Translations under genes and position numbers: made by a program
DNA from: Deltaproteobacteria bacterium
Lineage (GTDB): Bacteria > Desulfobacterota > Syntrophia > Syntrophales > UBA5619
NCBI GenBank assembly: GCA_021372695.1
Contig: JAJFTY010000139.1
Span: 1 to 64,000 of the forward strand
DNA: 64,000 nucleotides
Direction of reading: 5' to 3'
Notes under the pieces: generated by a model
Told to the model about the DNA's origin: nothing
Databases searched by the model: none
Seen by the model: the letters and a program-made list of their open reading frames with translations, nothing else
Shown here: piece by piece, positions 17,914 through 25,935 of the stretch
Layout: each line of letters starts with the position of its first letter
Numbering within the stretch: the first letter of the stretch is position 1

Positions 17914-18903
17914 ATGAACCTGTTGATGGCCTTGATTGCGATCCTGATCCTGACCCTGCTTTTCTGGGGGGTTTCCCTCAGCGGAGTGCTGGCCTATGTG
18001 CTCGCGGTGATCGTCCCCTACGCGGCCTTTGGTTTTTTTCTGGCGGGAGTGGTCTACCGCGTCTGGAGATGGGCCGGGACGCCGGTTCCGTTCTGCATCC
18101 CCACGGTGTGCGGCCAGGAGAAGTCTCTGCCCTGGATCCGGCAGGCCCGTCTGGAAAGCCCTTCCGGTCTTTGGGGCGTTCTGGGCCGGATGGCCATGGA
18201 GCTCCTCCTCTTCCGGTCGCTCTTCCGGAACACCCAAATGGAGATCAATCAGCAGCGGCCCGTCTACGGAAGCGCCAAATGGCTCTGGTTTTTCGGCCTC
18301 CTCTTCCACTGGTCGCTTTTGATCGTCGTGCTCCGGCACCTCCGTTTTTTTGTCGAGCCGGTTCCCCTCTTTGTCACCGGTCTGGCCGGATTAGACGGTT
18401 TTTTCGAGATCGGCATCCCGACGCTCTACATGAGCGATGCAGCCATCCTGATCGGACTCACGTTTCTGTTCCTCCGGAGGGTGGCCGGGCCGCAGCTGAA
18501 ATACATCTCGCTTTTCACGGATTACTTCGCCCTTCTCCTGCTCCTGGCCACGGTGGGTACGGGCCTCCTCATGCGGCAATTCTTTCCGGCCGATCTGTTG
18601 CAGGTGAAGAACCTGGTGCTCGGGTGGGTCACCTTTTCCCCCGCCGTCCCGAAGGGGGCCGGTACCCTCTTCTACATGCACCTCTGTTTCGTTTTCACCC
18701 TGATGGTCTTTTTCCCGATGAGCAAACTGATGCATGCCGGGGGGATTTTCCTCAGCCCAACCAGGAACCTCGCGAATGACAGCCGGATGAGGAGGCATGT
18801 GAACCCCTGGAACGCTCCGGTTGCGGTCCATACCTACGCGGAGTACGAGGATGAGTTCCGGGAGAAGATGAAGGCGGCGGGAATCCCGGTGGAGAAGGAG
18901 TAG
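17914..18903 (+). CDS. dsrM: DsrM, membrane cytochrome b of DsrMKJOP
   Basis: Canonical DsrM: NarI-like heme b subunit exchanging electrons with menaquinone. 329 residues with about six helices and strongly conserved blocks CGQEKSLPWIRQARLESPS, LLLFRSLFRNTQ, FHWSLLIVVLRHLRFF, and the C-terminal LSPTRNLANDSRMRRHVNPWN plus a cytoplasmic YAEYEDEFREKMKAAGIP tail. The frame is open further upstream through the palindromic element, but homology begins at MNLLMALIAIL. The region before this ATG (AACAAAAGTGCCGAT) has no clear ribosome site; GTG codons at 17884 or 17890 are alternatives. dsrK follows after 2 bases. Confidence 0.93.
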   Translation: MNLLMALIAILILTLLFWGVSLSGVLAYVLAVIVPYAAFGFFLAGVVYRVWRWAGTPVPFCIPTVCGQEKSLPWIRQARLESPSGLWGVLGRMAMELLLFRSLFRNTQMEINQQRPVYGSAKWLWFFGLLFHWSLLIVVLRHLRFFVEPVPLFVTGLAGLDGFFEIGIPTLYMSDAAILIGLTFLFLRRVAGPQLKYISLFTDYFALLLLLATVGTGLLMRQFFPADLLQVKNLVLGWVTFSPAVPKGAGTLFYMHLCFVFTLMVFFPMSKLMHAGGIFLSPTRNLANDSRMRRHVNPWNAPVAVHTYAEYEDEFREKMKAAGIPVEKE

Positions 18904-18905
18904 CG

Positions 18906-20528
18906 ATGTCGCTCGAGAAGATGCCCAAACCCGATGAGATGATCGCTATCCGGCACAGACCGCCCGAGACCGCCTGGATGGATACCCCGACGGTCTTTCG
19001 CCCGGGAACCTGGAGCTACGCCGGCAATGCCAAGAGCCTCACCGCCCTTGACCTGCCGAACCCGAGGTCCTGGCAGCCTACGGACGCAGACTGGAAGCTG
19101 CCGGAAAACTGGAAGGAGATCATCCTGGAGGGGTTCCGCGAGCGCCTGGACAAGTACCGGTCGTTCCGGATCTTCCTCGACTCCTGCGTCCGGTGCGGCG
19201 CCTGCATGGACAAATGCCACTTCTACATCGGCTCCGGGGACCCCAAGAACATGCCGGTTTTGCGGGCCGAACTCCTGCGTTCGGTCTACCGCCGCTATTT
19301 CACCGCGTCGGGAAAGCGATTCGGGAGGCTCGCCGGCGCGCGGGATCTGACCGTCGACGTCCTGAAAGAGTGGTTCTACTACTTCTACCAGTGCACCGAG
19401 TGCCGCCGCTGTTCCGTCTTCTGTCCCTTCGGCATCGACCAGGCCGAGATCACGATGCTGGGGAGGGAACTGCTCACCCTCGTCGGCTGCAACATCAACT
19501 GGGTGGTGGAGCCGGCGTCGAACAGCTTCCGGACGGGAAACCATCTCGGGATCCAGCCCGGCGGCGTCAAGGACATGCTCGAATTCCTGGCCGACGACAT
19601 CGAGGACCGGACCGGCGTGCGGGTCGCGGTTCCCATCAACAAAAAAGGGGCGGAGATCCTCTTCATCACCCCTTCGGGCGACTACTTCGCCGATCCGGGA
19701 ACCTATACCTGCATGGGCTACCTGATGCTCTTCCACGAGATCGGCCTCGACTACACCTTCAGCACCTATGCCTCCGAAGGGGGAAACTTCGGCCTCTTCA
19801 CCTCCGCCGAGACCGTCAAGCGCCTGAACGCCAAGATGTACGCCGAGGCGAAGCGTCTCGGGGTCAAATGGATCCTGGGAGGGGAATGCGGCCACATGTG
19901 GCGGGTCATCCACCAGTACATGGATACGATGAACGGCCCCGCCGACTTCCTCGAGGAGCCCATCTCCCCGATCACGGGGACAAGGTTCGAAAACGCCCGC
20001 TCCACGAAGATGGTCCATCTCGCCGAGTTCAGCGCCGACCTGATCAGCCACGGCAAGCTGAAACTCGACCCCGCCCGGAACGACGCCCTCCGGGTCACCT
20101 TCCACGACTCCTGCAACCCGGCCCGGACCATGGGGATTTTCGAGGAACCCCGCTACATCCTTCGTCACGCCTGCAACCATTTCTACGACATGGCCGAGGA
20201 GACGATCCGGGAGAAAACGTTCTGCTGCGGGAGCGGGGCTGGCCTGGGCAACGACGAAAACATGGAGATGCGGCTCCGCGGCGGGATGCCCCGGGCCATG
20301 GCGGTCAAAGCGGTCAAGGAAAAGCACGGGGTGAACCGCGTGGCCTGCATGTGCGCGATCGACCGGCCGACGCTCGGCCCCCTCATGGACTACTGGGTCT
20401 CCGGAGTGACGATCTCGGGCGTGCACGAACTGCTCGCCAACGCCCTGGTCATGACGGGCGAGAAGGAGAGGACGACAGACCTGCGCGGAGAGCCGCTGCC
20501 GGGAAAGGCGGATGATGAGACTCTATAA
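18906..20528 (+). CDS. dsrK: DsrK, Fe-S catalytic subunit of DsrMKJOP
   Basis: Canonical DsrK (540 aa), the HdrD-like subunit proposed to reduce the DsrC trisulfide at the cytoplasmic face. Two [4Fe-4S] motifs (CVRCGACMDKCHFY, CTECRRCSVFCPFG) precede the CCG-type region: HDSCNPARTMGI, FCCGSGAGLG and the single-Cys variant CMCAIDRPT. Typical DsrK landmarks are FRPGTWSYAGNAKS near the start and GGECGHMWRVIHQYMDTM in the middle. Its end overlaps dsrJ by 17 bases. Confidence 0.95.
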   Translation: MSLEKMPKPDEMIAIRHRPPETAWMDTPTVFRPGTWSYAGNAKSLTALDLPNPRSWQPTDADWKLPENWKEIILEGFRERLDKYRSFRIFLDSCVRCGACMDKCHFYIGSGDPKNMPVLRAELLRSVYRRYFTASGKRFGRLAGARDLTVDVLKEWFYYFYQCTECRRCSVFCPFGIDQAEITMLGRELLTLVGCNINWVVEPASNSFRTGNHLGIQPGGVKDMLEFLADDIEDRTGVRVAVPINKKGAEILFITPSGDYFADPGTYTCMGYLMLFHEIGLDYTFSTYASEGGNFGLFTSAETVKRLNAKMYAEAKRLGVKWILGGECGHMWRVIHQYMDTMNGPADFLEEPISPITGTRFENARSTKMVHLAEFSADLISHGKLKLDPARNDALRVTFHDSCNPARTMGIFEEPRYILRHACNHFYDMAEETIREKTFCCGSGAGLGNDENMEMRLRGGMPRAMAVKAVKEKHGVNRVACMCAIDRPTLGPLMDYWVSGVTISGVHELLANALVMTGEKERTTDLRGEPLPGKADDETL

Positions 20529-20916
20529 TCGGGGGAAAATCATCGCCGGGATTGTCATTTTTCTGGTCGTGGCCACCTTCCCGTTCTGGTACGGCCGGGG
20601 AAAGCCGGTTCCCCCACCTGATCTCCGGCTCGACACGCCCGCGATCGCCGAGCTCCAGGAGAAGCTCTGCGTGGAGACGACCCCCCACATGCGGGCCAAC
20701 CACATGAAGCTCCTGATCGCCTGGCGGGATTCCGCTGTCCGGGATGCGAACCGCACCTACCGGGCCACCGATGGAAAGGTCTACGGCATCAGCCTGACGG
20801 GAACCTGCCTTCAGTGCCACAGCAACAAGAAAGAGTTTTGCGACCGCTGTCATGATTACGCAGGGGTCAGCCCGAAATGCTGGAGCTGCCACATCATACC
20901 CGAGGAGGTCCGCTGA
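20512..20916 (+). CDS. dsrJ: DsrJ, periplasmic triheme cytochrome c
   Basis: Small multiheme cytochrome of the DsrMKJOP complex, anchored by one N-terminal helix (residues 8-27). Three heme-binding motifs are present: CLQCH (99-103), CDRCH (110-114) and CWSCH (123-127), all packed at the C-terminus, as in DsrJ. In studied DsrJ one heme has unusual His/Cys axial ligation; Cys53 (EKLCVETTPH) is the natural candidate here. 134 aa. It overlaps dsrK (17 bases) and shares one base with dsrO, so translation is coupled. Confidence 0.95.
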   Translation: MMRLYNRGKIIAGIVIFLVVATFPFWYGRGKPVPPPDLRLDTPAIAELQEKLCVETTPHMRANHMKLLIAWRDSAVRDANRTYRATDGKVYGISLTGTCLQCHSNKKEFCDRCHDYAGVSPKCWSCHIIPEEVR

Positions 20917-21698
20917 TGGCGCCCACCCGAAGGGAATTCCTGAAGATTGCCGGAATCTCTGCCGCCGGCCTGCTGCTTCCCTCCTGGGCGTCCTGTGCCG
21001 CGGCCCCGGCCGGGATGGGTGAGGCCGTTTCGGCAGGTGCGCCGGGAGCCCGGCCCCTCGTGGCGAAGCGCTGGGCCATGGCCGTCGATGCCGCGAAGTG
21101 CCGCCCGGGCTGCCGCGACTGCATCGACGCCTGCCATATCGTCCACAATGTGCCCGATTTCAAGAACCCGAAGGACGATGTCCACTGGATCGCCCTGGAG
21201 AAGGTGGAGCACATCTTCCCCGCAGAGATTCACCCCGCCATGCCCGGGGCCCTTCGGAGCCTCCCGGTGCCGGTGCTGTGCAACCACTGCGAAAATCCGC
21301 CCTGCGTGCGGGTCTGCCCCACGAAGGCCACTTTCAAGAGAGGCGACGGGATCGTCATGATGGACTACCACCGCTGCATCGGCTGCCGGTTCTGCATGGC
21401 GGCCTGCCCCTTCGGGTCCCGCAGCATGAACTACCGGGATCCGAGGCCCTTCATCCCGAAGCTGAACCCGGATTTCCCTACACGGACCAAAGGGGTGGTG
21501 GAGAAGTGCAGCTTCTGCGAGGAGCGTCTGGCCCGGGGGCTGCTGCCGTCCTGCGTCCTCGCCTGCAAGGAAAAGGCGCTGATCTTCGGGGATGTGGAGG
21601 AGAAGGGATCGGACCTCCGGCGGTTCCTGGAGAGCGGGCTCTCGATCCGGCGCCGGCCGGAACTGGGAACAGGACCGCAGGTCTACTATCGATTGTGA
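20916..21698 (+). CDS. dsrO: DsrO, Tat-exported periplasmic ferredoxin-like subunit
   Basis: Periplasmic iron-sulfur subunit of DsrMKJOP linking DsrJ and DsrP. A twin-arginine signal (TRREFLKIAG) heads the 260-residue protein. Four Cys clusters follow: CRPGCRDCIDACH, CNHCENPPCVRVCP, CIGCRFCMAACPFG and CSFCEERLARGLLPSC, as in NrfC/PsrB-type proteins. I use the ATG at 20916 because AGGAGG is 7 bases before it and the Tat signal then sits at the start. The longer frame from 20877 adds residues that read through the end of dsrJ. Confidence 0.95.
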   Translation: MAPTRREFLKIAGISAAGLLLPSWASCAAAPAGMGEAVSAGAPGARPLVAKRWAMAVDAAKCRPGCRDCIDACHIVHNVPDFKNPKDDVHWIALEKVEHIFPAEIHPAMPGALRSLPVPVLCNHCENPPCVRVCPTKATFKRGDGIVMMDYHRCIGCRFCMAACPFGSRSMNYRDPRPFIPKLNPDFPTRTKGVVEKCSFCEERLARGLLPSCVLACKEKALIFGDVEEKGSDLRRFLESGLSIRRRPELGTGPQVYYRL

Positions 21699-21705
21699 GG
21701 TTGCT

Positions 21706-22857
21706 GTGCTCGAAAAAGCCTTGAGAGGAAGTCGCGGATACGGGATCTGGGTGGCCTTCCTGCTCACCCTGACGGCCGTGGGATTTTTCTTCTACCTCCG
21801 GCAGCTCGACTACGGCCTGGGGATCACCGGCATGAGCAGGGACGTCTCGTGGGGGCTCTACGTCGCCCAGTTCACCTTTCTGGTCGGCATCGCCGCCTCG
21901 GCGGTGATGCTGGTCCTCCCCTACTACCTCCACGACTACAAGGCCTTCGGAAAGATCACGATCCTGGGAGAGTTTCTCGCTGTTTCCGCCGTGGTCATGT
22001 GCATCACCTTCGTCTTCATCGATCTGGGCCGCCCCGACCGGGTGATGAACATCATCCTCTACCCCTCGCCGACGTCGATCCTCTTCTGGGACATGATCGT
22101 GCTGAACGGCTACCTGCTCCTGAATATCGTCACCGGCTGGACCGTCCTGGAGAGCGACCGCAAGGGAGTCCCGCCGCCTGCCTGGGTCAAGCCGCTGATC
22201 ATCCTCTCCATCCCCTGGGCGATCAGCATCCACACCGTCACGGCCTTCATCTACGCCGGGCTCCCGGGCAGGGGATTCTGGCTGACGGCGATCATGGCGC
22301 CCCGGTTCCTCGCCTCGGCCTTCGCCTCGGGCCCGGCGCTCCTGATCCTCTTCTGCCTCGTCCTGAAGCGGATCACCCGGTTCGACGCGGGAGAAAAGGC
22401 GATCCAGGCGCTGGCCCGGATCGTCGCCTACGCCCTGGCGACGAGCATCTTCTTCGTCTGCGTCGAGCTCTTCACCACCTTCTACGGCCAAATCCCGGGG
22501 CACATGGACCATTTCCGGTATCTCTTCACGGGACTTTCAGGCCACCGCATGATCGCCAACTGGATGACGGTGTCGGCGATCACCGCCTGCATCTCCCTCG
22601 TCCTTCTGATCGTCCCGCGGACGCGGAAGCGGGAAACCACGCTGGCGGCTGCTTGCGGCGGCGTCTTTCTGTCGCTCTGGATCGAGAAGGGGCTGGGGCT
22701 GGTCGTGACAGGATTCGTCCCCTCCCCGCTGGAAGCGGTCACCGACTATGTCCCCACGGGACCGGAGATCGCGATCACCGTCGGGATCTGGGCCTTCGGG
22801 TCGCTCCTGATCACCCTTTTCTACAAGATCTTCATCGCGGTCAGGACAGAAGAATGA
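21706..22857 (+). CDS. dsrP: DsrP, NrfD-like integral membrane subunit
   Basis: NrfD/PsrC-family quinone-interacting membrane protein of about ten helices (383 aa). Conserved blocks include GLYVAQFTFLVGIAASAVM, FIDLGRPDRVMN, SPTSILFWDM and HTVTAFIYAGLPGRGFWLTA. Start is a GTG at 21706 with GTGAGG 5 bases before it. The upstream part of the frame lies inside dsrO and lacks homology. The last 48 bases are repeated almost exactly at 23183-23230. The stop overlaps the ATG of the small Cys-rich gene (ATGA). Confidence 0.93.
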   Translation: MLEKALRGSRGYGIWVAFLLTLTAVGFFFYLRQLDYGLGITGMSRDVSWGLYVAQFTFLVGIAASAVMLVLPYYLHDYKAFGKITILGEFLAVSAVVMCITFVFIDLGRPDRVMNIILYPSPTSILFWDMIVLNGYLLLNIVTGWTVLESDRKGVPPPAWVKPLIILSIPWAISIHTVTAFIYAGLPGRGFWLTAIMAPRFLASAFASGPALLILFCLVLKRITRFDAGEKAIQALARIVAYALATSIFFVCVELFTTFYGQIPGHMDHFRYLFTGLSGHRMIANWMTVSAITACISLVLLIVPRTRKRETTLAAACGGVFLSLWIEKGLGLVVTGFVPSPLEAVTDYVPTGPEIAITVGIWAFGSLLITLFYKIFIAVRTEE

Positions 22858-23150
22858 GGCGTTCCGCTCCGGTGACTTCTCTTGGACAGGCGGATATGCC
22901 GGGATTCAGAGGCTTCGTGGAAAGGCTCTGCCGATGGCTCTTCGGAGGCGGGAGCCGGCCGGGCGATGAGCGGTGCGGGGTCTGTGACCACTTCACCGAC
23001 GACCCTGCCGTGCTTGAGGCCGCTTTCAAGGGGATCAACGCCCTGAGTTCCGTCCGCGGGGAGAGCCGCGGGGATGGCGGTATCTGCCGCTGCCACGACC
23101 GCTATCTCCTGCCCGTTCATCACTGTCCGGAGTTTCGACGAAAATCATAG
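22854..23150 (+). CDS. Small Cys/His-rich protein encoded at the end of the dsr operon
   Basis: 98-residue protein of unknown function. Its ATG overlaps the dsrP stop, so it is translated as part of the dsr operon. A central CGVCDHF, then FKGINALSSVRGESRGDGGI, and a C-terminal ICRCHDRYLLPVHHC suggest a metal-binding (zinc or Fe-S) fold with ligands from both ends. There is no signal peptide, so it is likely cytoplasmic. It is bracketed by two copies of the dsrP 3' end. Candidate roles are assembly or regulation of the Dsr membrane complex; none is proven. I do not recognise a named family. Confidence 0.6.
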   Translation: MRRSAPVTSLGQADMPGFRGFVERLCRWLFGGGSRPGDERCGVCDHFTDDPAVLEAAFKGINALSSVRGESRGDGGICRCHDRYLLPVHHCPEFRRKS

Positions 23151-23182
23151 ATCCGAGACCCTTGCGCAGGACCCGCTTCCGA

Positions 23183-23230
23183 ATCACCCTTTTCTACAAG
23201 ATCTTCATTGCGGTCAGGACGGAAGACTGA
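23183..23230 (+). pseudogene. Duplicated 3' end of dsrP
   Basis: 48 bases matching 22810-22857 at 45 positions. They encode ITLFYKIFIAVRTED and a stop, where dsrP has ...RTEE. Weaker similarity continues about 14 bases further upstream, with a one-base shift. No other part of a second dsrP is present. It forms a direct repeat around the small Cys-rich gene. Confidence 0.85.
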
Positions 23231-23354
23231 AGGGCTGTGACGCGGGCGCTGCAGCGAAGCGAGTCGAATCCGCTGCTCCTGGCCGTCCATCGGACAATGA
23301 TCCGTTTGCCATGGACTGATCGAATTCGAGTCTTCCTCGGGGAGCCACAAATTA

Positions 23355-23396
23355 CGAGGGGTTAGCCAGATGATGGTTAACCCCTCGCGTTTTATT
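23355..23396 (+). terminator. Terminator of the dsr operon
   Basis: A perfect 10-bp stem, CGAGGGGTTA...TAACCCCTCG (23355-23364 with 23378-23387, 13-base loop), is followed by CGTTTTATT. It is the first strong hairpin after the last dsr gene and lies 125 bases beyond the duplicated dsrP tail. Confidence 0.7.
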
Positions 23397-23399
23397 CTC

Positions 23400-24180
23400 G
23401 TTATTTTTAACACTATTTTACCACTCCTGGAATTTATTTGAGTGCTTACTTCCCCTGTTCAGGTAATCCTGAGAACGTCCTTCAAACAGGGTTCGGCCAA
23501 AGATTATCATCCTTCCGGGTGATCAAATTGTTATCCATCCCCTCGATGTGGCGGTTGCCCATGGCTATTCCTCTGGCACAGCTCTTTGGGATGAGCTAAG
23601 CTGAATGAACCCCAGCCGGCCGCATAAAGTAAAATTGCTACCCCAAAAGTCCTCGGAAAATTCCAGAAATTATTTCTCGCTTTTTTGAATGCAGGACCGA
23701 CTTCAGATACAAACTGAGTGTCGAGATGATCCGGGCAGATCTTTGACTTCTACTTGAAAGGTTCAATGTCTTGATGGCCTATTTCCCGTTCATCCAGCTC
23801 ACGCACAACTTCCTGGAGTCAAGCGCCCGACAATTCTTGTGTAGATCAATCCTTTCGATTGGTAATCATTGATGAAGGCAGAGGGCATTTCCCTCTTGAC
23901 TTTCCATAAATATAAGAGCATTCGGTAATCGTCGCACCTCTAATTTTTGCAGTAAACCATCAATCTACCCCTCTGCCTTATGGTGATTACAATGAGAAGG
24001 TGGGGTTACCACGAAATGCTCATGCCAAGCCTCTAAGGAGCCCAAAACTCTCTTGGAGGCTTTACCAGTTAATCTCCCGATGAATCCACTGTCGATTCCA
24101 TCTGATCTCTATCTCGATGCAGGCGCATCTTCAGTAAATTCAAATGAGAAAATAAGCTCCAAAAGAGTGGAACACGGATT
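23400..24180. other. AT-rich stretch without recognisable genes
   Basis: Base composition drops clearly below the dsr operon and no open frame of useful length or recognisable protein similarity is seen on either strand. Together with the broken genes that follow it looks like decayed or recently joined DNA at the edge of the accessory region. Confidence 0.5.
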
Positions 24181-24505
24181 ATGAAAAAGACATTAGGAAC
24201 GATGGTCGCGATAATGGTTGTAGCTATTTTAACAGGAACTTTCATTACGCTGCCAAATGCCATGGCAGGGGAGACCGGCAAGGACGATCGTTTCATCGCC
24301 TATGAAAATGGAACAGTCCTGGATAAGAAGACGAACCTGATGCGGCCGGCGAAGGACAACGGAAATGATATAAACTATGCGAATGCTATGAGCGCGGTCA
24401 GGGAGGCACGCCAGGCGGCCCTATAATGTAACAGTGACAAATGTCACAGCTGCGGGCTATGAATGGGATGGTACTGCAACGAGGTGTTCATTCACACTTG
24501 AGTAA
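24181..24505 (+). pseudogene. Truncated secreted DUF1566-type (Lcl C-terminal-like) gene remnant
   Basis: The first 81 codons (24181-24426) encode a signal peptide (MKKTLGTMVAIMVV... ending NAMAG) and then GTVLDKKTNLMRPAKDNGND with DINYANAM. This is the opening of the DUF1566 domain, which normally continues for about 120 residues with YC and W positions. Here it stops at TAA. Shifted by one base, a second frame directly after it reads YNVTVTNVTAAGYEWDGTAT and RCSFTLE before a stop at 24503-24505. This is the tail of another extracellular-type protein. Most likely a deletion fused two gene ends. The 5' ORF could still be translated but would not fold as the complete domain. Confidence 0.6.
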
Positions 24506-24588
24506 CTCGTCGAGATAATGGAGAGATATTTATAATTAAAGTTAACGGAGGCCAAAGCGAGGGAGCGGTTTTTCTGTGGAGGTGTGTC

Positions 24589-25935
24589 ATGACAGGCAAT
24601 GAAGGTTCGATCAGGCGGGTATTGCTCATTGTCCTTTTTCTGGCATTGATGGTTGCTCCCTCAGGCCACACAGAAACGCTCGTTTCCGGCGCCATCACCG
24701 CCAATACCACCTGGACGTTGGCAGGCAGCCCCTATCGCGTGACGGGCAACGTGACGGTGAATCAGGGGGTGACCCTGACCATCGATGCCGGGGTGAGGGT
24801 GGAATTCAATCAATATACAGTAATGAATGTGAATGGGGAACTGAGGGCCATCGGGACATCCGCCCAGTCGATACGCTTTACCGGCGCGACGGAAGGAGAC
24901 ACTGGCTGGTGGGCCGGCATCCGCCTGATTGGCAGCGGCTCGGCCGCCCTGGAACACTGCACGATCGCCTATGCCGGCTATTCGTACAATGACGCCGGGC
25001 TTTACAAGTCCGGCAGCGGCGCTCTGACGCTGGCAAGCACCACACTGGACCACTCTGACGGCGCCGGCCTGTATCTTGATGGTCACACCGGCGCTGTCAC
25101 GTCGTCGGGCAACCTCTTTTCCAACAATGCACGGGGGGTTCAAGTCGCGATCAACACCTCCTTTCAGCACGATGACACCTCGACGTTTACCGGCAACACC
25201 TACGACGTCTATCTCAACGGCGGGACCATGAGCGGGGTGGTTTCCTGGTATCTGAACCCGGCCTACTCCATGTACCTGAGCGAGAACATGACCGTGGCCG
25301 CGGGCGCGGCGCTGCGGGTCCTGCCGGGCACGGTGGTCAAGGCAGCCCAATATCAAATCCTGACCATCCAGGGGTCCCTGGAGGCGCGGGGCGAAGCGGC
25401 GAAACCGATTGTATTCACGGACCGACGCGACGACGCTTCAGGCGGGGACGCCAATGGCGACGGCAACCAAACCGCCCCGTCCCCCGGCTGGTGGGCCGGC
25501 ATCTCTGTGACCGGCAGCGGTTCGGCCGATCTGGAATACTGCACCCTCGCCTATGCCGGCTATTCGTACAAAAACGCCGGGGTCTACAAGTCCGGCAGCG
25601 GCACTCTGACGCTGGAAAGCACCACGCAGGACCATTCCTCCGGCGCCGGCCTCTATCTTGAAGGTCACACCGGCGTCCTCACGTCCTCGGGCAACCTTTT
25701 TTCCAACAATGCTCGGGGGGTTCAAGTCGCGATCAACACCTCCTTTCAGCATGATGACACCTCGACGTTTACCGGCAACGGCTCCGATGTGTATCTCAAC
25801 GGCGGGACCATCAGCGGGGAGGTTTCCTGGTACCTCAACCCGGCCTACTCCATGTATCTGAGTGGGAGCATCACCGAGTCCCTCGCGGGGGTGCTGCGGG
25901 TCCTGCCGGGCACGGTGGTCAAGGCCGCCCCGTAG
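24589..25935 (+). CDS. Beta-helix repeat surface protein, 5' part, ended by in-frame TAG
   Basis: First 448 codons of what appears to be a single giant gene running to 33651. A signal peptide (VLLIVLFLALMVAPSGHTE) is followed by NosD-like right-handed beta-helix repeats: VRVEFNQYTVMNVNGELRA, WWAGIRLIGSGSAALEHC, GAGLYLDGHTG, and NTSFQHDDTSTFTGN. GGAGG sits 6 bases before the ATG. The frame closes at TAG (25933-25935), where the matching place in the next long repeat reads TAT (Tyr) in PYQILTVQG. The downstream frame continues in phase. If the stop is real the product is a short exported beta-helix fragment. Confidence 0.75.
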   Translation: MTGNEGSIRRVLLIVLFLALMVAPSGHTETLVSGAITANTTWTLAGSPYRVTGNVTVNQGVTLTIDAGVRVEFNQYTVMNVNGELRAIGTSAQSIRFTGATEGDTGWWAGIRLIGSGSAALEHCTIAYAGYSYNDAGLYKSGSGALTLASTTLDHSDGAGLYLDGHTGAVTSSGNLFSNNARGVQVAINTSFQHDDTSTFTGNTYDVYLNGGTMSGVVSWYLNPAYSMYLSENMTVAAGAALRVLPGTVVKAAQYQILTIQGSLEARGEAAKPIVFTDRRDDASGGDANGDGNQTAPSPGWWAGISVTGSGSADLEYCTLAYAGYSYKNAGVYKSGSGTLTLESTTQDHSSGAGLYLEGHTGVLTSSGNLFSNNARGVQVAINTSFQHDDTSTFTGNGSDVYLNGGTISGEVSWYLNPAYSMYLSGSITESLAGVLRVLPGTVVKAAP

